Shown one piece after another: positions 16,906 to 25,112 of a stretch of DNA of 64,000 nucleotides (the stretch's first letter is position 1; each line of letters starts with the position of its first letter). The position numbers and the translations under genes were made by a program. This stretch comes from CBDANZ01 sp965197865 (GTDB lineage Bacteria; Acidobacteriota; Vicinamibacteria; Vicinamibacterales; CAVVIG01). A model generated the notes under the pieces. The model saw only the letters and a list, made by a program, of their open reading frames with translations, was not told the DNA's origin and did not search any database. The stretch is taken from positions 248,001 to 312,000 of the forward strand of contig CBDANZ010000003.1 of the NCBI GenBank assembly GCA_965197865.1. The letters run 5' to 3'.

Positions 16906-17129
16906 TCGGTGCACGCCGCCAAGGCCGTCGTCACAGATTCGTCTCGCGTCCGCTCGAGAACTTCGAGCAGTCCCCTTATTCCCTCCGCGCCCAGCCGCTC
17001 GCAAAGCGGCACCGGCACATCGCTGGCCAGCATGTGGACATCGTCTTTCCCAGACCTCTCCAGACGACGACGCCATCGTCTCTGACCGAAAGCAAGATTT
17101 TTCGAGCGCCATGTCAAGGCTCGTTAGAA

Positions 17130-17394
17130 ATGTCCACCGGTGTTCGCTCATTAGAACCGGTTCCCGGCACCCCTGAGGCGGCTGTCCAGAATGTCGAATG
17201 GAATCTCGCGAAAGTACGTGCCCCTGAGGCCTGGGCGAAGGGCTTCACGGGCCAGGGCATTGTGGTGGAGAACATCGATACCGGGGTCCAGTTCGATCAT
17301 GCTGCGCTCGTGAACCAGTATCGGGTGAATCTCGGCGCCGGCTTCGATCACAACTACACCTGGTGGGACGCGACTGGCACGTGCACGACAGAGG
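17130..17394 (+). pseudogene. Subtilisin-like (S8) protease fragment
   Basis: The frame reads VEWNLAKVRAPEAWAKGFTG, then IVVENIDTGVQFDHAAL (the catalytic Asp motif) and FDHNYTWWDATGTCT, matching the start of the catalytic domain of bacillopeptidase F-like proteases. The signal peptide and the rest of the domain (His and Ser motifs) are missing. The fragment stops exactly at the left end of the IS3 element at 17395; its continuation is not found on the far side, so the junction is a rearrangement and not a simple insertion. Confidence 0.7.
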
Positions 17395-17456
17395 TGGACC
17401 CCGAAATTCGGACAGCTTGCTAAGGTGGGATCCAGACCCAGGAGAAGGAGTCTGGC

Positions 17457-17742
17457 ATGCCACGGAAGAGACGGAGTTATCCTGCTGAACTGAAGGCGAA
17501 AGTCGCGTTGGAGGCCCTGCGCGAGGAAGCACCGATGGCGGAGCTGGCGGCCCGCTACGGTGTCCATCCAAACCTGATTGCCAACTGGAAGACGAAGGCT
17601 CGGCAGCAGGTGCTGGCCCAGTTTATCGGGGAATCCCGAGCGGCAAGAGGCCTCTCGGGAGGCTGAAATCCAGCAACTGCGGGCGAAGATTGGCGAGCTC
17701 GTCATTGAGCGGGATTTTTTATCCAAGGCCTTCGGTCGTTGA
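17457..17742 (+). pseudogene. IS3 transposase OrfA, frameshifted
   Basis: The N-terminal helix-turn-helix part is clear (MPRKRRSYPAELKAKVALEA, ELAARYGVHPNLIANWK). Near 17630 the frame changes, and the conserved leucine-zipper end EIQQLRAKIGELVIERDFLS is found in another frame, ending at the TGA overlapping the orfB start. One indel therefore disrupts orfA. Confidence 0.75.
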
Positions 17743-18632
17743 GCCACGGCCGAAGAGTCGGGATGGTTGATCCCACCCACAGACGGCTCAGTCTCGTGCG
17801 GCAGTGTCGCTTCGTGTCAATTGCCCGCTCGTCGTTCTACTACGAGGGCACGGGCGAGAGTCCGTTGAATCTGCGCCTGATGCGGTCGATTGACACGCAG
17901 TTTTTGGAGACGCCGTTCTACGGCTCGCGGCAGATGCAACGCTGGCTCCGCCGGCAGGGCGACGCGGTCTCTCGTAAACGGGTGCGCCGCCTGCTCCGGG
18001 TGCTGGGGTTGCGCGCGGTCTTCCAGCGCCCACGGACGTCTCAGCCGCACCCGGGACACAGGATCTCTCCCTACCTGCTGCGCGACCTGCCGATCACACG
18101 GCCGAATCACGTGTGGTGCACGGATGTCACCTACATCCCACTGCAGCGGGGCTTTCTGTACCTGGTCGCGGTGATGGACTGGGCGAACCGCACGGTGCTG
18201 GCCTGGCGCCTGTCCAACACGCTCGGGGCGAGCTTCTGCGTCGCGGCCTTGCGAGAGGCGCTCAAGGGCTCTGGTCCTCCCGAGATCTTCAATAGCGACC
18301 AGGGGAGTCAATTCACCAGCGGCGACTTCACCGACGTGCTCAAGGAGGCCGGCATTCGCATCTCGATGGACGGTAAGGGCCGCTGGATGGACAGCGTGTT
18401 TATCGAGCGCCTGTGGCGATCGCTCAAGTACGAGTGCGTCTACCTGTCCGAGTTCACCACTGGCTCTGAGGCCCGGACCGGCATCGGCGGGTGGATGGAC
18501 TTCTACAACCGGTGCCGGCCCCACTCATCGCTCAACGGTCGGACGCCAGAAGAGGCGTACACTCGCGGCGAAGCTGACCGAGCCTGGGGCTCCGCCCCAC
18601 CTCCGGCCAGCCAAACGCAGCTTGAATCATGA
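17739..18632 (+). CDS. IS3-family transposase OrfB (DDE integrase core)
   Basis: This 297-residue protein has the IS3 HTH_21 region and an rve integrase core: first Asp in HVWCTDVTYIPL, second in IFNSDQGSQFTSG, and Glu in VFIERLWRSLKYE, followed by the typical YNRCRPHSSLNGRTPEEAY end. It starts at a TTG overlapping the orfA end, so it is normally made by frameshifting or re-initiation. The orfB frame is intact, but the orfA lesion probably makes this copy non-autonomous. Confidence 0.9.
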   Translation: MSHGRRVGMVDPTHRRLSLVRQCRFVSIARSSFYYEGTGESPLNLRLMRSIDTQFLETPFYGSRQMQRWLRRQGDAVSRKRVRRLLRVLGLRAVFQRPRTSQPHPGHRISPYLLRDLPITRPNHVWCTDVTYIPLQRGFLYLVAVMDWANRTVLAWRLSNTLGASFCVAALREALKGSGPPEIFNSDQGSQFTSGDFTDVLKEAGIRISMDGKGRWMDSVFIERLWRSLKYECVYLSEFTTGSEARTGIGGWMDFYNRCRPHSSLNGRTPEEAYTRGEADRAWGSAPPPASQTQLES

Positions 18633-18684
18633 ACCCGGATTCCACCTTAGCTGTGACGAATACCTGTCCGAAGGATGGGGTCCA

Positions 18685-18780
18685 CCTCTCCCGAACTTCA
18701 CCAACGCCGAGAGCGCGGAGGTTTCTGATGTGTCGCTGGCCGATTGATCCGCACCCGACGACGACAGCTCGGTCGATCAT
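18685..18780 (-). pseudogene. Gfo/Idh/MocA dehydrogenase, N-terminal fragment cut by IS3
   Basis: The ATG at 18780 overlaps the PIG-L stop (ATGA) and opens MIDRAVVVGCGSIGQRHIRN, a Rossmann NAD-binding start typical of Gfo/Idh/MocA oxidoreductases in sugar pathways. After about 31 codons the frame runs into the right end of the IS3 element. The rest of the gene is not present in the window. This was the last gene of the long minus-strand glycan operon. Confidence 0.75.
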
Positions 18781-19457
18781 GCGCGGACGCTCCGGATCAA
18801 CTGAAACGGCTCGGCATACTGGAGCCCGACCACCGATCCCCAGTGGCGCGCCTGCACGCGCAACGCCTTGCCCGAACGCGGGTGCGGAAACTCCCGCGCC
18901 TCGCTTTCGTAAGCGGCCATCGCGGCCACCTTCTTCTCAATCGTGGCCGCAATGTCGACGAAGACGTTCGGCTGAAACGGCGGTTGCAACTGCCGAAAGG
19001 CCCACTCCGTCGAGGAGGCGACCTCGAACGCGTAAATGTCGCGGACAGGACAGTCGCCCGCCGGCCTCGTCGCCGTGAGCACCGCACGAAACGTCACCAG
19101 GTGGTCGATGTTGAGATCGCCGGGATGATGCGTGTAGATGACCTCCGGCCGGTACCGCGCCACCAGCGACTCCACGACTTTCACCACGTCCAGCAATGCA
19201 AGACTATCGAACCGGTTGTCAGGGAGGCCGGCGAACGTCACGTCGCGCGCCGCCAGCAGGCGTGCGACGGCGCGGCCGTCGTTTTTCAACTTCTCGACCT
19301 CCGCCGGGTCGGCGTCTTCCCGCCGAGCGTGCCGTGAACTGATGCCTTCGCCCAGAATCGCGATGTGAAGGGGTGTGCTCGCACCGAGCTTGGCCACCGT
19401 TCCCCCACACCCGAGCACTTCATCGTCGGGATGGGCGGCAACAACGAGAATGCTCAT
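18777..19457 (-). CDS. PIG-L/LmbE-family N-deacetylase
   Basis: This 226-residue protein starts at the ATG at 19457 with MSILVVAAHPDDEVLGCGGT. The zinc-binding AHPDDE motif is at residues 8-13, and the partner histidines are in YTHHPGDLNIDHL. Members remove acetyl groups from N-acetylglucosamine-type sugars or make related hydrolases. The frame is open 90 codons further upstream, but that part lies over the neighbouring gene and has no similarity. It is 5 bases downstream of the inositol-phosphatase-like gene and couples to a truncated dehydrogenase. A role in trimming an amino sugar of the nonulosonate locus is an inference. Confidence 0.85.
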   Translation of the reverse strand: MSILVVAAHPDDEVLGCGGTVAKLGASTPLHIAILGEGISSRHARREDADPAEVEKLKNDGRAVARLLAARDVTFAGLPDNRFDSLALLDVVKVVESLVARYRPEVIYTHHPGDLNIDHLVTFRAVLTATRPAGDCPVRDIYAFEVASSTEWAFRQLQPPFQPNVFVDIAATIEKKVAAMAAYESEAREFPHPRSGKALRVQARHWGSVVGLQYAEPFQLIRSVRA

Positions 19458-19462
19458 CGGCC

Positions 19463-20281
19463 TCAGCGCCTCGCCGACGATTGTGACATGAGCTCGCCGG
19501 ATGCCAGCTCGAATAAGCCTGCAGGCGCGACGAGCAGGTCGTCGAAATACACCTCGGAGCTCGCAAAGCGGATCGGCGTGCCGTCCCAACGGCCGACGAT
19601 GCCGCCGGCTTCCTGAACGATGAGGCAGCCTGGTGCGGCATCCCACAGTGCCGTCGTCACGTTCTTCGCAAAAACATCCGCGCTGCCGCCGGCGACTCGG
19701 CAGAACTTCAACCCGAAACTTCCACACTCGACAAGCCGCCCGCCGGTCCCGGTGAAGAGCGCTCCAACGAGTCCTTCCGGCAGACGGCTGTCGACGAAGC
19801 GCGGGTTTGCGGGCCAGGCACCAATCTTCGAGAGTGTCAGCCGCCGGTAGCTTCCGGCGCCGTTGACGTACGCGCCCTGCCCCTTCACCGCCCAGAAAGT
19901 GCGCCGCGCCACCGGCTCATGAATCACCGCGATGGCGACATCACCATGAGCGACGAACGCCACCTGGACGCAAAACCCGTCGAACCCCTCCACGTAACTG
20001 CGGGTACCATCGAGAGCATCGACGGTCCAGAACGCGTCGGAGGGGGTCCACGCCGACGAAGCGTCCTCAAACGACTCCTTGGAGAGAAAGACGTCCTCGG
20101 CAAACTGCGTGCGAAGATAGCCGAGCACCCAGCCCTCCGCAGCGCGATCGACCGGCGTCTTCAGCTGCCCGCGGCCGGCCTCGATGCCCGAGGTGGGCGT
20201 GCCACGCAGTGCCAGGAGCGCTGCACCCGCAGAGCTGGTCGCGGCGACGGCGGCCCGAACACGTTCGTTCATGGCTTTCAT
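19463..20281 (-). CDS. Inositol monophosphatase / CysQ-family phosphatase
   Basis: The 272 residues carry the metal-binding motifs of the lithium-sensitive phosphatase family: LKTPVDRAAE, FLSKESFED, WTVDALDGTRSYVEGFDGF and, near the C-terminus, ALWDAAPGCLIVQEAGGIV (the WDxAAG motif with Pro for Ala). The substrate is not certain (inositol, histidinol or 3'-phosphoadenosine phosphates, or a sugar phosphate). The start overlaps the previous stop (TGATG), so it is co-translated with the epimerase. In this locus it may dephosphorylate a sugar intermediate. Confidence 0.82.
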   Translation of the reverse strand: MKAMNERVRAAVAATSSAGAALLALRGTPTSGIEAGRGQLKTPVDRAAEGWVLGYLRTQFAEDVFLSKESFEDASSAWTPSDAFWTVDALDGTRSYVEGFDGFCVQVAFVAHGDVAIAVIHEPVARRTFWAVKGQGAYVNGAGSYRRLTLSKIGAWPANPRFVDSRLPEGLVGALFTGTGGRLVECGSFGLKFCRVAGGSADVFAKNVTTALWDAAPGCLIVQEAGGIVGRWDGTPIRFASSEVYFDDLLVAPAGLFELASGELMSQSSARR

Positions 20282-21216
20282 CAGTGCGCGGCCGCCCCTG
20301 CCACAGCTATCGCTCGGATCCGTCCTCCGAACTCATCGAGCCGCTGATGCAGTGTCGCGGGCGGCCAATCGATCAGATCGCAGGCCTTCGTGATATCGAG
20401 GCAAAACAGCGGATGCTCGACGCCCGGCACTGTCTCGATGTCCGGCGATCTGCCGAACTTCGCCGCGATGTATTCAGCAATCGTGTTCAAACTCATCGGC
20501 ATGCCGTATCCGACGTTGACGGCCCCAGCGCCACGCGCGTCCGAAGTGAGCGCATGGTCGATCGCCGCAGCCGCATCCGCAACGTGCAGCACTTCCCACG
20601 GAACCGGTGAGGCCGCCGAGATCCGCAACGGCCGTCTTTCGATGGCTGCGCGCGCGAAGTGATACAGCGCGCCGTCGGTGCGCTGCTCGGAAAACAGACC
20701 CGGCAACCGCAGCATCCAGACATCGACGGCCGATTCGCCAGCATGGGACGCGACGAGGTCCTCCGTGAAGCACTTAGCCGCACCGTACAGATCGATCGGC
20801 ATCCGGCGATCCGTCTCCCAGACAGGCAAACGCGCGGGCATGCCGTACACGGTCATCGAGGAGACGTGAACCAGCCGCCCATCCCAACCGGCTGGAATGG
20901 CCGCGCAAAGATTCCCGGCGATATTCAGATGCCGCGACATCGCCTCAAAGCTCTGCCTCCAGACCGTCCCGGGCTTGACCACAGGGCCTGCCAGATTCAC
21001 CACCGTGTCCCAGCGCCACACGCTCAGCGCAGCGCGCACCGCGCTCGGATCGGCAAGGTCCACCGCCAGGGTTTCCACGGCGGGCGCATTGCTCACCGGG
21101 CTCACCGGCTACGGCGTCCGCGACGCCACCGTCACCGCATGACCAGATCCACCGAGCACAGGAACCAGCACTCTGCCGAGAAAGCCGCTGCCGCCTGTGA
21201 CCAGCACCCGGCTCAC
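20281..21216 (-). pseudogene. NAD-dependent epimerase/dehydratase with in-frame TAG at codon 36
   Basis: From the GTG at 21216, which overlaps the neuB-like stop (GTGA), the frame reads VSRVLVTGGSGFLGRVLVPV (the Rossmann GxxGxxG), then meets TAG at 21109-21111, and continues without shift into SNAPAVETLAVDLADPSAVR, VVNLAGPVV, VHVSSMTVYGMP and YGAAKCFTE (the SDR Tyr-x3-Lys pair). The C-terminus is complete at 20281. A single base change to a stop is the simplest reading. Without suppression, the cofactor-binding N-terminus is lost. Activity on a nucleotide sugar is inferred from the family. Confidence 0.8.
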
Positions 21217-22259
21217 AACATCCTCCAGGTCACAACGTCGTCGGCCTGGATCGCCTGGCGTGCGACACGGCCGATCACCTCTCGTAGGAACTTCGGCCGG
21301 ATCCCGTATCCAGGCCGCTTGGTCGTCAGCATCTCGGGGGCGATGATGGTGCCGGCTGGAATCACGACGCGCGCCACGATGCTGCGGCGACCGAGTCGCG
21401 CCATCTCGGCTTCTTCCCGCAGCGATCGCTTGAGGGGCGAGCCGATCGCGCGCTCGACCTTTCGGATGCCGTCCACCATGGCTTTCAGCTCGGCGGGCTC
21501 CAAGGCGAAGGGATGGTCCGGACCCGGCAGTCTACGATCGATTGTGTAGTGCTTCTCGATCACGCAAGCGCCGAGCGCCACAGCGGCGAGCGGAACCTCG
21601 ATGCCCATCGTGTGATCGGAGAGACCGACAGGCCTGTCGAAAGCCACCGCCATCGTCTGCATGGCCCGCAGATTCACCTGCTCCGGCTGCGTCAGATACA
21701 GAGAAATGCAGTGAAGAAGGATCACTCGATCGTTCCCGGCCCTTTCGATCGTATCCAGCACGTCCTCGATGTCGCCGAGCGAGCACATGCCAGTCGCAAC
21801 CAGCATCGGCCGCCCTTTGCACGCACAGTACTCGATGAACGGCAGATCGACGGCTTCGAAGGAGGCGACCTTTACGGCGGCCATCCCGTGGACGTCGACC
21901 AGATCGTCTACAGCCGAGCGGTCCGACGGCGTCGAGAGGAACTGCAGACCGCGCGCAACGGCATGTTCACGCAGGACCGAATGCCATTCTCGCGGCATCT
22001 CGTTCTGCATGATCAAATCGAACGTCGAGATGTCCGGGACCAGGTCCTTCAAATATGAAAACTGCGGCGTCCTTTTCGCATAGTGCTCTTCCGCCCTGAA
22101 GGTCTGGAATTTCACCGCATCGGCGCCTGCGTCCGCAGCCACGTCTATAAGCTTGAGCGCCGTTTCGAGGCTTCCGTTGTGGTTCGAGCCAGGCTCTGCG
22201 ATGACGAAGCACGGATGCCCCTGCCCCACCGGTCGACCGCCGATGTCGATTGATTTCAC
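21213..22259 (-). CDS. pseI: Nonulosonic (pseudaminic/sialic) acid synthase
   Basis: This 348-residue NeuB-family enzyme has CFVIAEPGSNHNGSLETALK, AGADAVKFQTFRAEE, STPSDRSAVD, LHCISLYLTQPEQVNLRAM and GLSDHTMGIEVPLAAVALGA, and a C-terminal SAF antifreeze-like domain (RSIVARVVIPAGTIIAPEML). It condenses a 6-deoxy-diacylamino-hexose with phosphoenolpyruvate. PseI is chosen over NeuB/LegI because PseB, C and G homologues flank it. The start is the GTG at 22259, overlapping the ATP-grasp stop as GTGA; further upstream codons lie within that gene. Confidence 0.85.
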   Translation of the reverse strand: MKSIDIGGRPVGQGHPCFVIAEPGSNHNGSLETALKLIDVAADAGADAVKFQTFRAEEHYAKRTPQFSYLKDLVPDISTFDLIMQNEMPREWHSVLREHAVARGLQFLSTPSDRSAVDDLVDVHGMAAVKVASFEAVDLPFIEYCACKGRPMLVATGMCSLGDIEDVLDTIERAGNDRVILLHCISLYLTQPEQVNLRAMQTMAVAFDRPVGLSDHTMGIEVPLAAVALGACVIEKHYTIDRRLPGPDHPFALEPAELKAMVDGIRKVERAIGSPLKRSLREEAEMARLGRRSIVARVVIPAGTIIAPEMLTTKRPGYGIRPKFLREVIGRVARQAIQADDVVTWRML

Positions 22260-23269
22260 GCGCTGGCGACCCGTTCGGCGATCCGCGAGAGCCACTCCTG
22301 CTCGGGAACGTACACCTGAGCATGGTGCCGGACCATTAGCAGATCCGGGGTGTACGCGAGCGGTCCCACGCTCCGGCCCAGCGCGTGCTGGATCACGACG
22401 TCGACCTCATCGACGCCAGCAGCGATCGTCAGGGCGACGGTTGTCGAGTAGCGCGGGTTGATTTCGATGACCTGTGGGCCTTTCGCTTCGTCGACGATCA
22501 GCTGCACGTTGAATGGTCCGCTGGCGTGCAGCCTGTCCTGGATGTCGTGGCACAGCCTGTCGATCGCAGGCGCTTTCCTGGTAACGCCGACGAGCGTGAT
22601 CCCCTTCTTGGTGATCACTTCCTTCGACACGACCCCCAGCATCGGACCGCCGAGACCCACCACAGCGCTCACGGTGAACTCCGTACCAAGAATCTGCTCT
22701 TGAAGCACGAATGCATCCGGCGACCTTCGCGTTTGCGCCAGGTGTGTCCGCAAGGCATCGACTGAATCGAGGTAGGCGACTTCACGTCCTCCTCGTCCGT
22801 CCCGGGGCTTGAGCACCGCCGGCCACCGCATGCCTTCCGGATCGCTGGCAAGACAGGTCCGAGGCGTCGGAATGGCCGCCCCGCTCAAGGCCGCGAAGGT
22901 CAGCCATTTGTCCAGCGCCAGCGCGCAAAATTCGGGTGTCGGGGCCACCACGCGGAAGGACGGCGTTCGGCTGGCGCTCATGGCGAGAAGAACCGGGATT
23001 TCCTCATCCACGAACGGGGCTACGAAGTCGGGACGCGACTGGTCGATGACGTGTCCAATCGCCGTCACAAACTCGGGATCGACCGCTGGCGGGACAACCC
23101 ACCCGCGATCGGCGAAGGCGAACCCGGCCGCGTACTCCGAACAGTCGGTGGCGAGCACGCGATAGTTCCTGGCGCGGAGCGATTTGATGATCTCGATGCT
23201 GCCACTGCCCCCGGCGGCAGTTACCAGTACGGATGTCGCTCGCGGCGACCGGCTGATCTTCGCGCTCAC
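22256..23269 (-). CDS. ATP-grasp protein (carbamoyl-phosphate-synthase-like ligase)
   Basis: This 337-residue protein begins with a Rossmann-like preATP-grasp part (TSVLVTAAGGSGSIEIIKSL), then the ATP-grasp fold with WPAVLKPRDGRGGREV (phosphate-contacting Lys and loop), FVLQEQILGTEFTVSAVV and the metal site IEINPRYSTTVAL. Such proteins in glycan loci often make amide or peptide bonds on sugars. ATGA overlaps on both sides put it in one translational unit with the formyltransferase and PseI. The substrate is unknown. Confidence 0.82.
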   Translation of the reverse strand: MSAKISRSPRATSVLVTAAGGSGSIEIIKSLRARNYRVLATDCSEYAAGFAFADRGWVVPPAVDPEFVTAIGHVIDQSRPDFVAPFVDEEIPVLLAMSASRTPSFRVVAPTPEFCALALDKWLTFAALSGAAIPTPRTCLASDPEGMRWPAVLKPRDGRGGREVAYLDSVDALRTHLAQTRRSPDAFVLQEQILGTEFTVSAVVGLGGPMLGVVSKEVITKKGITLVGVTRKAPAIDRLCHDIQDRLHASGPFNVQLIVDEAKGPQVIEINPRYSTTVALTIAAGVDEVDVVIQHALGRSVGPLAYTPDLLMVRHHAQVYVPEQEWLSRIAERVASA

Positions 23270-24021
23270 CGTTCCAACTCGAGGCTCAGTCGGAGATAGA
23301 CTTTCTTGCCGCCGTCCTTGAAATAGGCTCCGCGATACGGCGGAAAAGTACGGGCCCGCAAGATGTTAATGAGGTCGCGCGCAGTATAGAGACGGTCGAG
23401 ATCGATGCAATCGATCGCGTCGACGTCCCGTGTCCGGTGGGACGTCCCGGCGTCTCGACGTTGAGGCAGACGCGTCACTTTTCCGCTGACGATGCGAGGC
23501 CAGTTGTCGCAAGACAGATCAAACCCCGCGCGCTCCAGTTTGCGGTACAGCGTTTCGCCTGTGTTGGTCGCCGCTATCGGAATTTCTCGCTGCGCGCCGA
23601 TGTCGCCCGTGTCGATGCCGGCATCGATGTAATGCAGCGTGACACCCGCAGGCGTTCCTTCAACGATGCTCCAGACGTTCGGGTACTGACCGCGGTTGTG
23701 CGGCAGGAGCGCCGGATGCAGGTTCAGACAACCCTGTGGAAACATCGCCAGCGTCTCTGGCGAGAGCAGGTAATCAAACAGCACCGATAGCCCAAGATCA
23801 GGTTCTAGAGACGCCAGACGCGCTCGAGGGCCTGAATCCTGAAAAGAAGATCCATCGAAGACGCGATCGGCAGGAAGGCCGAACGCCGCGACAATCTCGT
23901 CGCGATAGCTCGAGCGAGTCGGCGGATGCACGATCAGCGCGACCGGCTGAAAGGCGTGCGACGCGAGCCATCGGGCGACGTCGAGGCCCAATCGGCTGTT
24001 CACCATGTAGACGTATTTCAT
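23266..24021 (-). CDS. Formyltransferase-family enzyme (candidate sugar N-formyltransferase)
   Basis: The 251-residue protein has the formyl-transferase core: NLHPALLPHNRGQYPNVWSI (the HPxLLPxxRG catalytic loop) and GVTLHYIDAGIDTGDIGAQR (the Asp of the Asn-His-Asp triad region). It is shorter than methionyl-tRNA formyltransferase and lacks that enzyme's C-terminal domain; the tail (FPPYRGAYFKDGGKKVYLRL) is typical of sugar formyltransferases. It sits between PseG and the ATP-grasp gene with 4-base overlaps. No GNAT (PseH-like) acetyltransferase exists in the locus, so it probably acylates the C4 amine with a formyl group instead. Confidence 0.8.
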   Translation of the reverse strand: MKYVYMVNSRLGLDVARWLASHAFQPVALIVHPPTRSSYRDEIVAAFGLPADRVFDGSSFQDSGPRARLASLEPDLGLSVLFDYLLSPETLAMFPQGCLNLHPALLPHNRGQYPNVWSIVEGTPAGVTLHYIDAGIDTGDIGAQREIPIAATNTGETLYRKLERAGFDLSCDNWPRIVSGKVTRLPQRRDAGTSHRTRDVDAIDCIDLDRLYTARDLINILRARTFPPYRGAYFKDGGKKVYLRLSLELER

Positions 24022-25112
24022 CGCGCGTCCGAGACGTCGAAGGCTTCGTCCTCAGCTTCACCGCGCAGCACCCGGACGACCCGTGGCGCGCCCTGGCCAT
24101 CGACGAGCTGGCGGCCGGACCGACTGAGTTCCGCGCGTCGCGCCGAGTCATCGCAGAGCGTTGACACGGCCCCCGCAATGACTTTCTCGGTCACCTGCTC
24201 GCGCCACCCAAGGTGTATTGCGGCTCCAGCCTCGGCGAGCCCCGCGGTGAGGCCGGCCTGGTTGCTCGACATCGTGATGAGGAGCGCGGGAACGCCGAGA
24301 CAACCGAGCTCGTAGCACGTGCTGCCCCCGGCGGAAATGGCGAGATCCCCCCAGGCGAAGTGCGGCGCCGTGCTCATAGGGTTGGCGACGAACTCAACCG
24401 CCCCGAGACCTGCGCCGCGGGCTTCTGCTTCGACCCGCGAACGCTGACCGTTGTCCCTGCCGATCACGACTTTCACGTTGAGCGCTCGGCCGATCGACCC
24501 GAGCGCTCGCACGACGCCCACGGCCTGGTCGTAGGGATCGGTCCCTCCCATCGTCACCAGCACGCGCTCCACCGAGCTTGTTCGCAATCGGGCGGCCGGC
24601 CGCCAGCGCGTGAACTCGGCACGGAGCAGCGCATAGCGCGGCCCGAGGAGCATGCGCGTCGGGCGGACGCAAGAGTACGAGAAGCGCTCGGAAAACATAT
24701 TCTGGTTCAAGATCACGTCGGCGTCGTACGCCGGTGCGCTGGCGATGTCATCGAGCACGAGCACGCGAGCGCCCGCCGCAGACATCTGGCGCGTATAAGC
24801 CGTGTCGAAGTGATGCCCGTCGCAGCAGACCCACGCGGCGCGACGCAGGCGAATCAGTTGCTCCACGAAGGCGGCGTCGGCAGGATCCGGATGTGAGGCG
24901 GGTACAGGAACCAGACTGATCCCGCTATCGCGAACGGAGGCCGGAATGGCTTCTGGCCGGGCGTTCGTTCCCACGATAGCCTTGCCGCCTGCCGCTTCCC
25001 ACGCTTCGGCGAGGGCCACCGAGCGGACGATGTGGCCGCTGCCCGTGACGCCTCCGGCGTCCGCACGAACGATCAGTACCGGCACTCCCGGCGGTACCAG
25101 CTCAGGCCGCAT
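24018..25112 (-). CDS. pseG: PseG-like UDP-sugar hydrolase
   Basis: The 364-residue GT-B-like protein opens PVLIVRADAGGVTGSGHIVR, the family's R-x-D-x-G-x-G-H-x-x-R signature, followed by VLVLDDIASAPAYDADVILN (the DD motif), VLVTMGGTDPYD and AISAGGSTCYELGCLGVPAL. It removes UDP from the 2,4-diacylamino-trideoxy-hexose before PseI acts. The start overlaps the PseC end by 11 bases and the stop overlaps the formyltransferase start by 4. Confidence 0.85.
   Translation of the reverse strand: MRPELVPPGVPVLIVRADAGGVTGSGHIVRSVALAEAWEAAGGKAIVGTNARPEAIPASVRDSGISLVPVPASHPDPADAAFVEQLIRLRRAAWVCCDGHHFDTAYTRQMSAAGARVLVLDDIASAPAYDADVILNQNMFSERFSYSCVRPTRMLLGPRYALLRAEFTRWRPAARLRTSSVERVLVTMGGTDPYDQAVGVVRALGSIGRALNVKVVIGRDNGQRSRVEAEARGAGLGAVEFVANPMSTAPHFAWGDLAISAGGSTCYELGCLGVPALLITMSSNQAGLTAGLAEAGAAIHLGWREQVTEKVIAGAVSTLCDDSARRAELSRSGRQLVDGQGAPRVVRVLRGEAEDEAFDVSDAR

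Larger units (their letters stand above)
17395..18684 (+). mobile_element. IS3-family insertion sequence, about 1.29 kb
   Basis: The left end reads TGGACCCCGAAATTCGGACA and the right end, on the other strand, TGGACCCCATCCTTCGGACA, giving imperfect terminal inverted repeats. Inside are orfA (frameshifted) and orfB. No target duplication is visible, and the two flanks belong to different genes (an S8 protease on the left, a Gfo/Idh/MocA dehydrogenase on the right). Confidence 0.85.

Noticed and set aside
16878..17423. One 181-residue protein spanning the S8 protease fragment
   Set aside because: The first 80 residues come from the antisense of a nucleotidyltransferase remnant and the last from the IS3 end; only the middle is a real protease piece.
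21213..22259. NeuB (sialic acid) or LegI (legionaminic acid) instead of PseI
   Set aside because: The neighbours are PseB-, PseC- and PseG-like, and no NeuC, NeuA or LegB-type genes are seen; this cannot be fully excluded without phylogeny.
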